Below, piece by piece: positions 23,102-33,335 of a stretch of DNA of 64,000 nucleotides. The number at the start of each line of letters is the position of its first letter. Position 1 is the stretch's first letter. The notes under the pieces were generated by a model that worked only from the letters and a program-made list of their open reading frames with translations, did not search any database and had not been told where the DNA came from. The DNA is from Chitinophagaceae bacterium (GTDB lineage Bacteria > Bacteroidota > Bacteroidia > Chitinophagales > Chitinophagaceae). The position numbers and the translations under genes are program-made. Where the stretch lies: contig JAMLGU010000006.1 in NCBI GenBank assembly GCA_023957575.1, forward strand, positions 62,001 through 126,000. The letters are read 5' to 3'.

Positions 23102-25978
23102 TTATTTCAAATACTTTCCTGTCCAACTGTTTTTCACTTTTTTTATATCCATAGGCTTTCCTGCAAACACCAATTCTCCACCCTGGTCGCCCGCTTCGGG
23201 ACCAAGTTCTATCAGCCAGTCGGCGCTTTTGATTACATCCAAATTGTGTTCGATTACGATTATGGAATGACCCTGTTCAATCAATGCATTAAAGGAGGCC
23301 AATAGTTTTTTTATATCATTGAAATGCAGGCCGGTGGTAGGTTCATCAAAAATAAACATCACTTTATTATGGCTTCTTCCTTTACCCAAAAAGGAAGCCA
23401 GCTTAACACGCTGCGCCTCGCCGCCTGACAAGGTATCCGATGATTGTCCTAACTTCACATACCCCAAACCCACGTCAGACAGGGGTTGTAGTGCACCATC
23501 CACCCCTCCGGGCAGAGAAGCAAAAAATTCAATTGCTTCATCCACACTCATTTCAAGCACGTCATAAATGCTTTTGTCTTTCACCTTCACTTCCAGCACT
23601 TCTTCCTTAAATCGTTTGCCGCCACAACTTTCACACACCAAATGCACGTCTGCAAGGAACTGCATTTCCACTACCTGTTCGCCTTCGCCTTTGCAGGTGT
23701 CGCATCGGCCGCCATCTACATTAAAGGAAAAGTGTTTGGGCTGAAAGCCGCGCATCTTACTCAAAGGCTGTTTGGCGAAAAGGTTACGTATTTCGTCATA
23801 AGCTTTTATGTAGGTAACAGGGTTGCTCCGTGATGATTTACCAATCGGATTCTGATCTACCAATTCAATCTGCTGGATACTTTCAATATCGCCTTTCACT
23901 GCTTTATGAAAACCTACTTTTTCGCCCGAGTATTCGCCTTTCATTTTTTGCAGGGCAGGATAGAGTATTTGCTTTACCAGCGTTGTTTTTCCGCTACCGC
24001 TTATGCCGCTTACTACACACAATACGTTCAATGGAAATTCTACCGTTATATTTTTCAGGTTATTTTGGCGAGCGTCCTCTACTATAATTGACCGGTTCCA
24101 TTTTCTAACGGTTTTGGGAGGCTCAATCTTCATTTCTCCACTGAGATATTTACCGGTAAGGCTTTTCGGGTTGTATATCAATTCTTCAAAATTGCCCTCG
24201 GCAACCACTTCGCCGCCGAGGTGAGAGGCCAGTGGTCCCATGTCAATAATGTGATCAGACTCGTGCATCATCATTTCATCGTGCTCCACCACCACCACCG
24301 TGTTGTCCAAATCTCTGAGCTCTTTCAGTACCTTAATCAGGTTGCTCGTATCTCTGGAATGAAGGCCGATGGAAGGTTCGTCGAGGATGTAGAGCGAGTT
24401 GGTCAAATTGCTGCCTAAGCTGCGTGTTAATTGAATCCGCTGGCTTTCGCCTCCACTCAGGGTATTAGCCACCCGGCTCATGGTCAGATAACCCAAACCC
24501 ACTTTCAGCAGTGTGTCGAGCCTGTTATTGATTTCAATTAAAATTCTTTTTGCAACTTGTTGCTGGTGTGGCGACAGCTTCAGGCCCTCGAACCATACTT
24601 TTAAATCTTTGGCAGGCATTTCACTCAGCTCTCCAATGTTTTTGCCTCCCACCTTCACATACAATGCTTCTTTGCGCAGCCGATGACCTTCACACTCAGT
24701 ACAGGTGGTGCGTCCGCGATAGCGACTGAGCAAAACCCTGTACTGAACCTTGTAAAGATTCTGCTCCACCTCTTTAAAAAAATCATTAATTCCTTCAACC
24801 GTCGCATTGCCTTTCCAGAGCAAATCGTATTGTTCTTTAGTAAGATCGGCAATGGGTTTATGAATCGGGAAACCATATTTGGAAGCATTTCTGATAAAAT
24901 GGTCTTTCCATTTACCTAATTTTTCGCCTTTCCAGGGAGCTACTGCGCCATCATACACACTCAATCTTTTGTCAGGTATTACCAGATCGGGGTCAATGCC
25001 CAAAACCATGCTGAAACCTTCGCAAACCGGGCAGGCTCCCAAAGGATTATTGAAAGAAAACAAATTAGGCTGCGGTTCTTCAAAACTGATTCCGTCTAAT
25101 TCAAACCGATTACTGAAAGACAGTATTTGTTTGCGACTCGAAGCTGATGAAGCGGTTTCAATCAAAACATGCACATCGCCCTCGCCCTCATAAAAAGCAG
25201 TATCAATAGAATCGCCCAAACGATGCAGGTCATCTTCATCAAAGCCTTCTTCTTTTACCACCACCCTGTCAATCAACACAAATACTCCGCCTTCGGCAGC
25301 AGTTGTTGATGATGAAAAAATATTTTTTAATTCTTTATCTGTTTTTTCCTGAAGGTCTTCGATGCGCAATATTTCCAATGATTGGTTTTTGAACTCCCAA
25401 ACAGCAACCCTTGTAAATCCTTTCTGAAGCAAAATATTAAGCTCTTCTTTGATGTTTCGTTTAGAGTGTTGTTTAAAATTTACCAGAAGATACACTCTGT
25501 TTCCCTGCTGCTGTTGTTTAATGGCTTCTATCACATCCTGTACGTCGTCTTTTTTTACTTCTCTGCCTGAAATCGGAGAAATAGTAATACCAATACGGGC
25601 AAATAATAGTCGCAGATAATCATAAATCTCCGTCATCGTACCCACTGTGCTACGTGGTGTGCGGGTAATCACTTTTTGTTCGATGGCAATGGCCGGGCAC
25701 AATCCTTTGATGTAATCCACGTCAGGTTTGTTCATTCTGTTCAGAAACTGGCGTGCATAAGCGCTCAGGCTTTCGGCATATCTGCGTTGTCCTTCGGCAT
25801 ACAAAGTATCTATCGTTAATGAAGACTTTCCGGAGCCTGAAACACCTGTAACCACTGTGAGCTTATTACGCGGAATACTCACGGTTATATTTTTCAAATT
25901 GTGTACCCTGGCGCCTTTTATCAGGATATCGTCCTTCGGTTTGGCATTGCTCCTTTCTGTCATCTTATTCCTTCTCAT
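23102..25978 (-). CDS. uvrA: Excinuclease ABC subunit A
   Basis: This 958-residue protein is the damage-recognition ATPase of nucleotide excision repair. Two ABC modules are visible: Walker [16 protein letters not shown] and [15 protein letters not shown], signatures [13 protein letters not shown] and [14 protein letters not shown], and Walker B motifs [12 protein letters not shown] and [12 protein letters not shown]. Zinc-binding cysteines appear in [29 protein letters not shown] and [11 protein letters not shown]. The start may be 25978 or the internal ATG at 25963 ([12 protein letters not shown]). The protein is full length. The gene is separated from pabC by the insertion sequence. Confidence 0.97.
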   Translation of the reverse strand: MRRNKMTERSNAKPKDDILIKGARVHNLKNITVSIPRNKLTVVTGVSGSGKSSLTIDTLYAEGQRRYAESLSAYARQFLNRMNKPDVDYIKGLCPAIAIEQKVITRTPRSTVGTMTEIYDYLRLLFARIGITISPISGREVKKDDVQDVIEAIKQQQQGNRVYLLVNFKQHSKRNIKEELNILLQKGFTRVAVWEFKNQSLEILRIEDLQEKTDKELKNIFSSSTTAAEGGVFVLIDRVVVKEEGFDEDDLHRLGDSIDTAFYEGEGDVHVLIETASSASSRKQILSFSNRFELDGISFEEPQPNLFSFNNPLGACPVCEGFSMVLGIDPDLVIPDKRLSVYDGAVAPWKGEKLGKWKDHFIRNASKYGFPIHKPIADLTKEQYDLLWKGNATVEGINDFFKEVEQNLYKVQYRVLLSRYRGRTTCTECEGHRLRKEALYVKVGGKNIGELSEMPAKDLKVWFEGLKLSPHQQQVAKRILIEINNRLDTLLKVGLGYLTMSRVANTLSGGESQRIQLTRSLGSNLTNSLYILDEPSIGLHSRDTSNLIKVLKELRDLDNTVVVVEHDEMMMHESDHIIDMGPLASHLGGEVVAEGNFEELIYNPKSLTGKYLSGEMKIEPPKTVRKWNRSIIVEDARQNNLKNITVEFPLNVLCVVSGISGSGKTTLVKQILYPALQKMKGEYSGEKVGFHKAVKGDIESIQQIELVDQNPIGKSSRSNPVTYIKAYDEIRNLFAKQPLSKMRGFQPKHFSFNVDGGRCDTCKGEGEQVVEMQFLADVHLVCESCGGKRFKEEVLEVKVKDKSIYDVLEMSVDEAIEFFASLPGGVDGALQPLSDVGLGYVKLGQSSDTLSGGEAQRVKLASFLGKGRSHNKVMFIFDEPTTGLHFNDIKKLLASFNALIEQGHSIIVIEHNLDVIKSADWLIELGPEAGDQGGELVFAGKPMDIKKVKNSWTGKYLK

Positions 25979-26346
25979 TAAATAGAACTGACAAATTTAA
26001 CTTTCAAAATGTTTAAATCTATAAAAATATTTTGAAGGTATTTGCAGCCTTTTAAAGGTATATGCCCATAACTTGAAAAAATCATATTTTGTTTTTCAAT
26101 TTTTAAAATTTTGAAAATCAGTCAATTAACTACTTTTTATTAAAGTTTTAACAATATTTTTAACAAAAAATGGAAGTTTTATGACTTTTGACATGCGAAA
26201 AAAAAATGAAAGCAACTACTTTTGTGCATCTCGTTGGGCCACCATGTGGTTTGATGTGTGACTATTAAGGCAATAAGCTTTAAATTATTTTAGTAATCTT
26301 AACCTCGCACCGGTGGAACCGGTGGAAATCTAAAAACTGACGGAAG
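25979..26346. other. Intergenic region upstream of the ECF sigma factor
   Basis: This AT-rich stretch contains no protein gene I can support. Near its right end ACCGGTGGA occurs twice in tandem (26309-26317 and 26318-26326), 20 bases before the sigma factor start. Each unit contains the palindrome ACCGGT. It could be a binding site controlling the sigma gene. Confidence 0.4.
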
Positions 26347-26913
26347 ATGATAACTTATTTAAAGAAGAGTGATAACGAGCTAATCAATTTATTTACCGAA
26401 GGGCATGATAATGCTCTCGATTCTCTTGTTAAGCGCTACAGAGACAAATTATTCAGAAGTATTTTATTTCTTGTAAAAGACGAGTATCACGCCGAGGATA
26501 TTTGTCAGGAAGTATTTATAAAAATCATTGAAACGCTGAAAAGCGGAAAATATAAAGAAGAAGGTAAATTTTTACCCTGGGCATTAAAAATTGCACATAA
26601 TCTGACAGTTGATTACTTCAGAAAATTAAAAAAACTGTCTTTTGTAAATCATGGCGATACCGATTCTTTGGAATCAATAAATTGCGCCGAGCAAAATGCT
26701 GAGGACAAAATTATTACCGTTCAAAACATGGATAAGGCAAAAGATATGCTGGAGCAATTACCCGAAGAACAAAGAGAGGTAATTATTCTTAGGCACTATG
26801 CCAATCTGAGTTTTAAAGAAATAGCAGATATTACCGGATGCAGTATAAATACAGCCTTGGGCAGGATGAGATATGGCCTCATCAACCTGAGGAAACTGAT
26901 GATCGGCAAATAA
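26347..26913 (+). CDS. RNA polymerase ECF-type sigma factor
   Basis: This 188-residue sigma-70 family protein has region 2 (SLVKRYRDKLFRSILFLVKD, then YHAEDICQEVFIKIIE) and region 4 (LPEEQREVIILRHYANLSFK, then EIADITGCSINTALGRMRYG). It has no long C-terminal extension. No anti-sigma gene follows; instead there is a long hairpin and a terminator, so it is single and not of the usual sigma/anti-sigma pair. Its target promoters are unknown. Confidence 0.93.
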   Translation: MITYLKKSDNELINLFTEGHDNALDSLVKRYRDKLFRSILFLVKDEYHAEDICQEVFIKIIETLKSGKYKEEGKFLPWALKIAHNLTVDYFRKLKKLSFVNHGDTDSLESINCAEQNAEDKIITVQNMDKAKDMLEQLPEEQREVIILRHYANLSFKEIADITGCSINTALGRMRYGLINLRKLMIGK

Positions 26914-26930
26914 AAATTATTAAACTTACC

Positions 26931-27014
26931 GTCATCTTGTAACTCCGATAGGAAAGAAATTCGAATCTATATTGCCGAATTTATAGCCGAACCAACCGGT
27001 TGTTACAAGATGAC
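26931..27014 (+). repeat. Long stem-loop in the 3' region of the sigma gene
   Basis: GTCATCTTGTAAC (26931-26943) is the exact reverse complement of GTTACAAGATGAC (27002-27014). The 58-base loop itself contains smaller complementary pieces. It starts 18 bases after the sigma stop and precedes the terminator at 27024. It could be a processed 3' RNA, a protein-binding site or a decayed small mobile repeat. Only the pairing is certain. Confidence 0.6.
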
Positions 27015-27023
27015 ACCAAATTG

Positions 27024-27050
27024 AATCGCTCCGCCGGAGCGATTTTTTAT
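27024..27050 (+). terminator. Terminator after the sigma factor gene
   Basis: AATCGCTCCG (27024-27033) and CGGAGCGATT (27035-27044) are perfect complements and are followed by TTTT. It also lies just past the end of the convergent gene at 27066 and may serve both sides. Confidence 0.85.
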
Positions 27051-27065
27051 TGGCATTATTTACCC

Positions 27066-27980
27066 TTACAAAAAATTATCGCTTTCTCTGTAAGCCTGTA
27101 TCAGTCGGTCTTCTCCCTCTTTCCCCGGCCTTGAAATACCATGTTCCATCCCCATGATGCCTTTGTACCCTTTGTTGTAGATGTGCCTGAAAACGTTTTT
27201 GTAGTTAATCTCTCCGGTAGTAGGCTCTTTTCTGCCGGGATTGTCGCCCATTTGAAAATAGGCAATCTCGTCCCAGCAAAGATTGATATTATTGATTAGA
27301 TTGCCTTCATTGCGCTGCATGTGATATGCGTCGTACAGTATTTTGCACGAAGGGCTGTTCACTGCCCGGCATATTTCATAGGTTTGGGCAGAATGGCGGA
27401 GAAACAGATCAGGCGTATCGCTAAGTGGCTCAAGCACCATAACAAGGCTATGAGGCTCCAGTATTTCGGCTCCTCGTCTCAAGGCATCAATTACATTAGC
27501 CGTTTGAATGGGTAAGGGAAGGTTTCTGTCAAAATCGCCCGGCACTACTGTTACCCATTTGGCATTGCATCTTTTGGCCACTTCTACCGTTTTGCGGCAA
27601 CCCTCCAGAAAAATATCAATATGCTCCTTTTTTTTGGAGGCAAGCGTATTGGCACCATTTCCGCCTTTAGGCACCACAAAAACGCCCATGCGCATACCGA
27701 GTTTTGCGAGTGTTTCACCAATTTTTGACTGCATTTCGGGTGAGCGGCCGGCCATGCCATTGTCCTCAATAGAACGAAAACCTTTGTCATAAGCATATTT
27801 TATCTGATCAATAAAATCCTTTCCGGCAGAATGGGTAAACATACCGTCATGAAAAGCATAATCCAGATTGAAGGGTTTGTCGCCCGCTAAATGCCTGTTT
27901 TCAACATTCAACCCCTTACCCGAAAATGCCAGCGCTCCGGCAGCAAGGAAGTTATTTTTTACAAAATGCCTTCTGTTCAT
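27066..27980 (-). CDS. TIM-barrel sugar isomerase/epimerase family protein with Tat signal
   Basis: This 304-residue protein starts with a twin-arginine signal (MNRRHFVKNNFLAAGALAFS). The rest is a xylose isomerase-like TIM barrel of the hydroxypyruvate isomerase/sugar phosphate isomerase-epimerase group. Visible metal-site strands are MVLEPLSDTPD, ILYDAYHMQRNEGN, YFQMGDNPGRKEPTTGEINY and IMGMEHGISRPG. Such exported members are frequent in Bacteroidota and are usually annotated from structure only; the substrate is unknown. It is divergent from the SUMF1-type gene at 28063. Confidence 0.85.
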   Translation of the reverse strand: MNRRHFVKNNFLAAGALAFSGKGLNVENRHLAGDKPFNLDYAFHDGMFTHSAGKDFIDQIKYAYDKGFRSIEDNGMAGRSPEMQSKIGETLAKLGMRMGVFVVPKGGNGANTLASKKKEHIDIFLEGCRKTVEVAKRCNAKWVTVVPGDFDRNLPLPIQTANVIDALRRGAEILEPHSLVMVLEPLSDTPDLFLRHSAQTYEICRAVNSPSCKILYDAYHMQRNEGNLINNINLCWDEIAYFQMGDNPGRKEPTTGEINYKNVFRHIYNKGYKGIMGMEHGISRPGKEGEDRLIQAYRESDNFL

Positions 27981-28062
27981 ACAAATTGTTTTAGAAAACT
28001 TAAATGTAAGAAAATCCCTTCAACTTTAACATAGATGTCCCTTTATTTTTTATCTTTACCCG

Positions 28063-29031
28063 ATGAAAATAATGATTGTATGGGTACTGGGAGTACTTGC
28101 TTTTTTTTCCTCCTATGCTCAAAATCCGTCCGATAACGCTTTCGAAAAATATGAGCAAACTGTTCAAGGAACTAAAGCCAAATTTACAATGGTACCTATT
28201 CCTGCAGGCTCATTTATGATGGGAAGCCCTGATAGTGACAAGCAAAAAGAGAAAGATGAAACACCACAACACCTGGTGCGAATCAGCGCTTTTTGGATGG
28301 GTGCGCATGAAGTAACTTATGATGAATATATCTCCTTTTTTACGGATAAAGAACTTGAACGAAAGAAAGAAATTGAATTGGATGCCGTTACCCGCCCCAC
28401 AGTTCCCTACATTGACGTTTCGCACGGAATGGGCAAAGAAGGCGGCTTTCCGGCCTGCAATATGAGGCAGTACGGCGCTATGATGTATTGCAAATGGCTT
28501 TATAATAAAACTGGTGTTTTTTATCGCCTGCCTACCGAAGCGGAATGGGAATATGCCTGTCGTGCAGGTTCCAAAACAGTTTATCCCTTCGGTGATAACG
28601 AATCCATGCTGAAAGACTATGCATGGTACGAGAAAAACAGCAAAGGAGAATTTCATAAAGTAGGCGAGAAAAAACCCAATGCATGGGGCCTGTACGATAT
28701 GCTGGGCAATGTGAGTGAATGGGTGATGGATCAGTATCAGGCAGATTTCTATGCCGATGTTGAAAAGGATGCACTGGACCCTGTCAATACTCCGGAAACC
28801 CGTCATCCATTAGTGGTGAGGGGTGGAAGTTATAAAGATGCAGCCAAAGAATTGCGCAGCGCCAATCGTATCTCCAGCAGTTTGGATTGGAACAAAAGAG
28901 ACCCCCAACTACCCAAGAGCATGTGGTGGAATGCAGATGCTCAATTTGTAGGTTTCAGAATAGTAAGACCTTTGAAGCAACCTACTCCTGAGGAAGCTGA
29001 GAAATTTTATAAAACATATTTAGGACTTTAA
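28063..29031 (+). CDS. Formylglycine-generating-enzyme (SUMF1/EgtB) domain protein, secreted
   Basis: This 322-residue protein has a signal peptide ([20 protein letters not shown]) and then one SUMF1/FGE-sulfatase domain. Marks are [68 protein letters not shown] and [14 protein letters not shown]. True formylglycine-generating enzymes use a cysteine pair near the end; I do not see it here, so a noncanonical or structural role is likely. A TATCTTTA box lies 5 bases before the start. The following oxidoreductase is 12 bases downstream, so the two are probably one operon. Confidence 0.85.
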   Translation: MKIMIVWVLGVLAFFSSYAQNPSDNAFEKYEQTVQGTKAKFTMVPIPAGSFMMGSPDSDKQKEKDETPQHLVRISAFWMGAHEVTYDEYISFFTDKELERKKEIELDAVTRPTVPYIDVSHGMGKEGGFPACNMRQYGAMMYCKWLYNKTGVFYRLPTEAEWEYACRAGSKTVYPFGDNESMLKDYAWYEKNSKGEFHKVGEKKPNAWGLYDMLGNVSEWVMDQYQADFYADVEKDALDPVNTPETRHPLVVRGGSYKDAAKELRSANRISSSLDWNKRDPQLPKSMWWNADAQFVGFRIVRPLKQPTPEEAEKFYKTYLGL

Positions 29032-29043
29032 ATATTAATAAAA

Positions 29044-30372
29044 ATGAACAATAAATCAAGCCGTAGAGAATTTGTAAAGCAAACTTCTTTAATAACGGGC
29101 GGTATTCTGGCAGCGCCATTACTTTCAAGAGCTAATTATTTCTCAGGAGCAGGCAACGAAATAAAAGTGGCCGTTGTCGGTTGCGGCGGACGAGGTACCG
29201 GCGCCGCGCTGCAGGCATTGCTTACTAAACAAAATGTAAAGGTTGTTGCGCTGGCAGATGCTTTCAAGGATCGCATTGACGACTGCTACAAAAAACTTAC
29301 ATCCAATGATATGTCAGATTTTGGTGTATCCGGCAATCTGAAGCATAAAGTAGATGTGCCCGAAGAGCGAAAGTTTGTGGGTTTTGATGCATACGAAAAA
29401 GCAATTCCTCTTGCTGATGTGGTCATACTGGCTACGCCTCCCGGCTTGCGGCCTATTCATTTTGAAGAAGCTGTAAAAAGAGGGAAACATGTATTTATGG
29501 AAAAACCCGTTGCCACCGATCCGGCAGGCGTAAAAAAAGTGTTGGATGCTGCTGTTGTAGCCAAACAAAAGAAACTCAATGTGGTGGTAGGGCTGCAACG
29601 CCGGTATCAAAACTCCTATTTAGAATTATATAAAAGAAAAAACCTGATTGGTGATATTACATCTTCACAGGTTTACTGGAATGGCGGTGGAGTGTGGGTA
29701 AATCCCCGTCAGCCACAACAGACCGAAATGGAATATCAGATGCGTAATTGGTACTATTTCAACTGGTTATGTGGCGATCATATTGTAGAACAACATGTCC
29801 ATAATATTGACGTGGGCAACTGGTTTAAGGGCGCTTTCCCTGTTAAAGCACAGGGAATGGGTGGCCGCCAGGTAAGGACAGGTAAAGAGTACGGAGAAAT
29901 TTTTGATCATCATTATGTTGAATTTACTTTTCCTGATGGCTCCATTATGAACAGTCAATGCCGTCATATACAGGGAACAAAGAGCAAGGTGGACGAATTG
30001 ATTGTTGGCACAAAGGGTGTCATAAAAACAGGGGAAGCCAAAATTCTGAACCATGCAGGAAAGGAATTATACAAATACGACAAAAAGGGCGAGAACAACC
30101 CCTATCAGACGGAGCATGATGTGCTGTTTGATGCAGTAGCAAAAGGCCAGTTCAAATTCAGCGATGCCGAACATGGCGCCAAAAGCACATTGGCAGGCAT
30201 CATAGGCAGGCTGGCTACATACAGTGGGCAGGTAATTGATTTTGAACAAGCTTTAAACTCGGGTCTTGATATCATGCCCAAGGAATACAGCTGGACAGCC
30301 ACTCCTCCGGTTGTTCCCGATGCAGACGGGTTTTATCCGATTGCCGTTCCGGGAAAGACAAAGTATTTTTAA
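29044..30372 (+). CDS. Gfo/Idh/MocA family oxidoreductase with Tat signal
   Basis: This 442-residue protein begins with a twin-arginine signal (KSSRREFVKQTSLITGGILA). An NAD(P)-binding Rossmann fold follows (IKVAVVGCGGRGTGAALQAL) and then the EKP motif GKHVFMEKPVATDPAG typical of Gfo/Idh/MocA proteins. The C-terminal half carries WYYFNWLCGDHIVEQHVHNI, with the histidine-rich catalytic region of the secreted branch. Members oxidise or epimerise sugars. It follows the SUMF1-type gene by 12 bases and ends at a bidirectional terminator. Confidence 0.92.
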   Translation: MNNKSSRREFVKQTSLITGGILAAPLLSRANYFSGAGNEIKVAVVGCGGRGTGAALQALLTKQNVKVVALADAFKDRIDDCYKKLTSNDMSDFGVSGNLKHKVDVPEERKFVGFDAYEKAIPLADVVILATPPGLRPIHFEEAVKRGKHVFMEKPVATDPAGVKKVLDAAVVAKQKKLNVVVGLQRRYQNSYLELYKRKNLIGDITSSQVYWNGGGVWVNPRQPQQTEMEYQMRNWYYFNWLCGDHIVEQHVHNIDVGNWFKGAFPVKAQGMGGRQVRTGKEYGEIFDHHYVEFTFPDGSIMNSQCRHIQGTKSKVDELIVGTKGVIKTGEAKILNHAGKELYKYDKKGENNPYQTEHDVLFDAVAKGQFKFSDAEHGAKSTLAGIIGRLATYSGQVIDFEQALNSGLDIMPKEYSWTATPPVVPDADGFYPIAVPGKTKYF

Positions 30373-30390
30373 GGGTTAAACTTATTTCAA

Positions 30391-30420
30391 AAAAAGAAGC
30401 CGGTATAATGCCGGCTTTTC
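30391..30420. terminator. Bidirectional terminator between the oxidoreductase and superoxide dismutase
   Basis: AAGCCGG (30397-30403) and CCGGCTT (30411-30417) are perfect complements, with As before and Ts after, so it can act on both convergent genes. Confidence 0.85.
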
Positions 30421-30446
30421 TATTGATTTTGCAATATTTATTTCTT

Positions 30447-31052
30447 TTAAACAGCTGCCTCATAAAGCGCCTGAACTTTGCTCCAGTTCACTACATTCCA
30501 GAAAGCTTTCAGGTATTCGGCACGGCGATTCTGATATTTCAGATAATAAGCGTGTTCCCAAACATCCACACCCAGAATAGGAGTTCCTTTTACTTCTGCT
30601 ACATCCATCAGCGGGTTATCCTGATTAGGTGTGCTGGTTACCTCTAATTTACCGTCTTTTACAATCAGCCATGCCCAGCCACTACCAAAACGGGTAGCTC
30701 CTGCCGCATTGAATTTTTCTTTGAGTGCATCCAGCGAGCCAAAGGTTTCGTTGATGGCATCTGCCAGTTTACCGGATGGCGCCCCTCCTGCATTAGGAGC
30801 CAATATTTCCCAAAAGAACGAGTGGTTCCAATGGCCGCCGCCATTATTTCTTACTGCACCGGAGATAGCTCCGGCATGCTTTACCAAATCTTCCAATGAT
30901 TTCTCAGCGTGCTCTGTGCCTTCAATTGCCTTATTCAAATTATCAATATAAGCCTGATGATGCTTACCATGATGAATTTCCATTGTTTGCGCATCTATAT
31001 GCGGCTCTAATGCATCTTTTGCATACGAAAGGGCGGGTAATGTAAATGCCAT
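30447..31052 (-). CDS. Superoxide dismutase (Fe/Mn type)
   Basis: This 201-residue enzyme has the standard two-domain Fe/Mn superoxide dismutase fold. Metal ligands are H in [14 protein letters not shown] in [13 protein letters not shown], and D and H in [14 protein letters not shown]. It converts superoxide to hydrogen peroxide and oxygen in the cytoplasm. Length is normal and there is no signal peptide. The metal cannot be assigned with confidence by eye. Confidence 0.96.
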   Translation of the reverse strand: MAFTLPALSYAKDALEPHIDAQTMEIHHGKHHQAYIDNLNKAIEGTEHAEKSLEDLVKHAGAISGAVRNNGGGHWNHSFFWEILAPNAGGAPSGKLADAINETFGSLDALKEKFNAAGATRFGSGWAWLIVKDGKLEVTSTPNQDNPLMDVAEVKGTPILGVDVWEHAYYLKYQNRRAEYLKAFWNVVNWSKVQALYEAAV

Positions 31053-31217
31053 AATTGTATTTTTTTATTTAAATTTTTTGATAAATTCTTTACTATAACA
31101 AAAATAAGCGTTTATGGTTTACATAAATAAGGATCGGGGGCTCTTAGAAATAAATAGGGCGAGATAGACATCCCGCCCGCTTATATTCAAAACTAAACAT
31201 GAGCTCTTTATGATTAT

Positions 31218-31868
31218 TTAAATCAATTTCTGGTTTAAAGCCTTTACCACAGCTTCTGCTACCGAGTTCACCTGCAACTTTTCATATATCTTTTTGATAT
31301 GTGTGTTTACGGTATGAATACTAAGCCCACAGGCCGAAGCTGCCATTTTATGACTGTAACCCTTTACCAAACAGCCAAGTACCTCCTTTTCGCGAGGTGT
31401 AAGGCCAATCTCTTCATGATTACTGCCAATAAACACATTCTTTTGAAATGCGGTAAGAACTTTCTTTGCAATGGAAGCTGTCATGGCTGCATCACCTCTG
31501 TAAACATCTTCTACTGCCTGAAGCAGCTGCGCCGGACTTGATTTTTTTAAAATATAACCCGAAGCGCCCGCACAGATAGATGCAAATATTTTATCATCAT
31601 CTTCAAAAACAGTTTGCATTAGCACCTGAACATTGGGGAAATTCAGTTTAATCAACTTAACTCCTTCAATACCGTTAACATTCGGCATGTCTATATCCAT
31701 CAGTACTACATCCGGGCTAGCCCGTCTCACATCGGCTACCACATTGCTACAGTCAAAGAACACTCCCACACAAGTCATTTTTGGTGATGAATTTATGAGC
31801 ATACATAAACTCTCGCGCCTGTAGGCATTATCATCAAAAACAGCAATTCTTATTGGCGTGTGGTTCAT
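31218..31868 (-). CDS. NarL/FixJ-type response regulator
   Basis: This 216-residue protein has a receiver domain with the phospho-acceptor aspartate in VVLMDIDMPNVNG and the lysine in YILKKSSPAQLL. A LuxR-type DNA-binding helix-turn-helix follows (LTPREKEVLGCLVKGYSHKM, then CGLSIHTVNTHIKKIYEKL). No kinase gene is adjacent, so it is an orphan regulator. The gene is divergent from odhB, with 190 bases between their starts. Confidence 0.93.
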   Translation of the reverse strand: MNHTPIRIAVFDDNAYRRESLCMLINSSPKMTCVGVFFDCSNVVADVRRASPDVVLMDIDMPNVNGIEGVKLIKLNFPNVQVLMQTVFEDDDKIFASICAGASGYILKKSSPAQLLQAVEDVYRGDAAMTASIAKKVLTAFQKNVFIGSNHEEIGLTPREKEVLGCLVKGYSHKMAASACGLSIHTVNTHIKKIYEKLQVNSVAEAVVKALNQKLI

Positions 31869-32058
31869 TATGCCTCAAAGATATACCAAGCTTCACTACA
31901 AAAAAATACCTAATTTGCGGTATGCCCCTAAAATTTTCTGAAATAGTTTAAGAGCAGCAACAAATATAGCTTAATTATTTTTAGAAAAACATTTAAATCC
32001 TGTTTTATCGCCATCTATAATTTTTTTTGCTTATTTTGCTACTCAAACAAGGTTAATT

Positions 32059-33300
32059 ATGGCTATCGAAATAAAAGTGCCAACTGTTGGCGAGTCAATT
32101 AATGAAGTTACCCTGCTCAAATGGGTGAAAAATACAGGAGATTATGTAGAACGTGATGAAGTGATTGCAGAACTGGAGAGTGAAAAGGCTACTTTTGAAG
32201 TAAATGCAGAAAAAGCCGGAGTTTTAACTGCCAAAGTAGCCGAAGGCGATACGCTGAATATCGGCGATGTTATTGCTTCCATTGATGACACAGCGCCCAA
32301 ACCGGTTGTGGAACAAAAAACAGAACCGGAGGTAAAGCAAAAAGTTGAAGAAAAAAAGGAAGAAACCAAGGCTGAAACAAAAAGTGTTCAGGCGCCTGTT
32401 TCTGCTTCAGAAGTTAAGGCTACACCGGTTGCATCGGCCATCATTGCCGAAAAAGGTATTAATCCCAAGGAAGTGAAGCCGAGCGGGTTTACCGGAAAAA
32501 TTTTAAAAGAAGATGTACTTGCTGCATTGGCTACTCCAGGAAAGAAAGCTTTTGAGGGGAACGAATTGTTCAGCCGAAACGAAAATGCCCAAAAAATGAC
32601 CAATCTGCGCAAGACAATCAGCCGTAGATTAGTGGAAGCCAAAAACACCACTGCCATGCTCACCACTTTTAATGAGGTGGATATGCAGCCGATTATGGAC
32701 ACGAGGGCTAAGTATAAAGACAAGTTTAAAGAAACACACGGTGTAAATCTGGGTTTTATGAGTTTCTTCTGCAAGGCTTGTGCTATAGCGCTTTCGGAAT
32801 GGCCTAACGTGAATGCTTATATTGATGGCGACCAGATATTATATCACAACTATGCAGATATCAGCATTGCTGTAAGCACGCCCCGCGGACTCACGGTGCC
32901 GGTTATTCGCAATGTGGAAAGCCTGAGTATGGCAGCAATAGAAAAAAGCGTGGTCGAATTGGCAGCAAAAGCAAGAGACAGCAAATTGACTACAGAAGAC
33001 CTCACCGGAGGCACATTTACCATAACAAACGGTGGCGTTTTTGGATCGCTGTTGAGCACACCCATCATCAATATACCCCAAAGCGCCATATTGGGAATGC
33101 ACAAAATACAGGAGCGCCCGATTGCAGTGAATGGCCAGGTGGTGGTAAAACCCATGATGTATGTAGCATTGAGTTACGACCATCGCATTGTGGATGGCAG
33201 GGAGTCTGTGAGTTTTTTGGTGAGAGTAAAGGAATTACTCGAAAATCCTGTATTGCTCCTCACCCAAAAAGATCCGGTAAAAATGCTTTTGGAGTTATAA
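32059..33300 (+). CDS. odhB: Dihydrolipoyl succinyltransferase, E2 of the 2-oxoglutarate dehydrogenase complex
   Basis: This 413-residue E2 has one N-terminal lipoyl domain with the lipoyl lysine in [15 protein letters not shown] proline/lysine-rich linker follows, then a peripheral subunit-binding domain ([19 protein letters not shown]) and a C-terminal acyltransferase domain ending with the active-site [14 protein letters not shown]. It moves the succinyl group to CoA in the citric acid cycle. No E1 gene (odhA/sucA) lies upstream, unlike in many genomes; the partner must be elsewhere. The methyltransferase gene begins 35 bases downstream. Confidence 0.93.
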   Translation: MAIEIKVPTVGESINEVTLLKWVKNTGDYVERDEVIAELESEKATFEVNAEKAGVLTAKVAEGDTLNIGDVIASIDDTAPKPVVEQKTEPEVKQKVEEKKEETKAETKSVQAPVSASEVKATPVASAIIAEKGINPKEVKPSGFTGKILKEDVLAALATPGKKAFEGNELFSRNENAQKMTNLRKTISRRLVEAKNTTAMLTTFNEVDMQPIMDTRAKYKDKFKETHGVNLGFMSFFCKACAIALSEWPNVNAYIDGDQILYHNYADISIAVSTPRGLTVPVIRNVESLSMAAIEKSVVELAAKARDSKLTTEDLTGGTFTITNGGVFGSLLSTPIINIPQSAILGMHKIQERPIAVNGQVVVKPMMYVALSYDHRIVDGRESVSFLVRVKELLENPVLLLTQKDPVKMLLEL

Positions 33301-33335
33301 TCAATTAATGGGCTTATGCCTTTAGTCTAAAAAGG

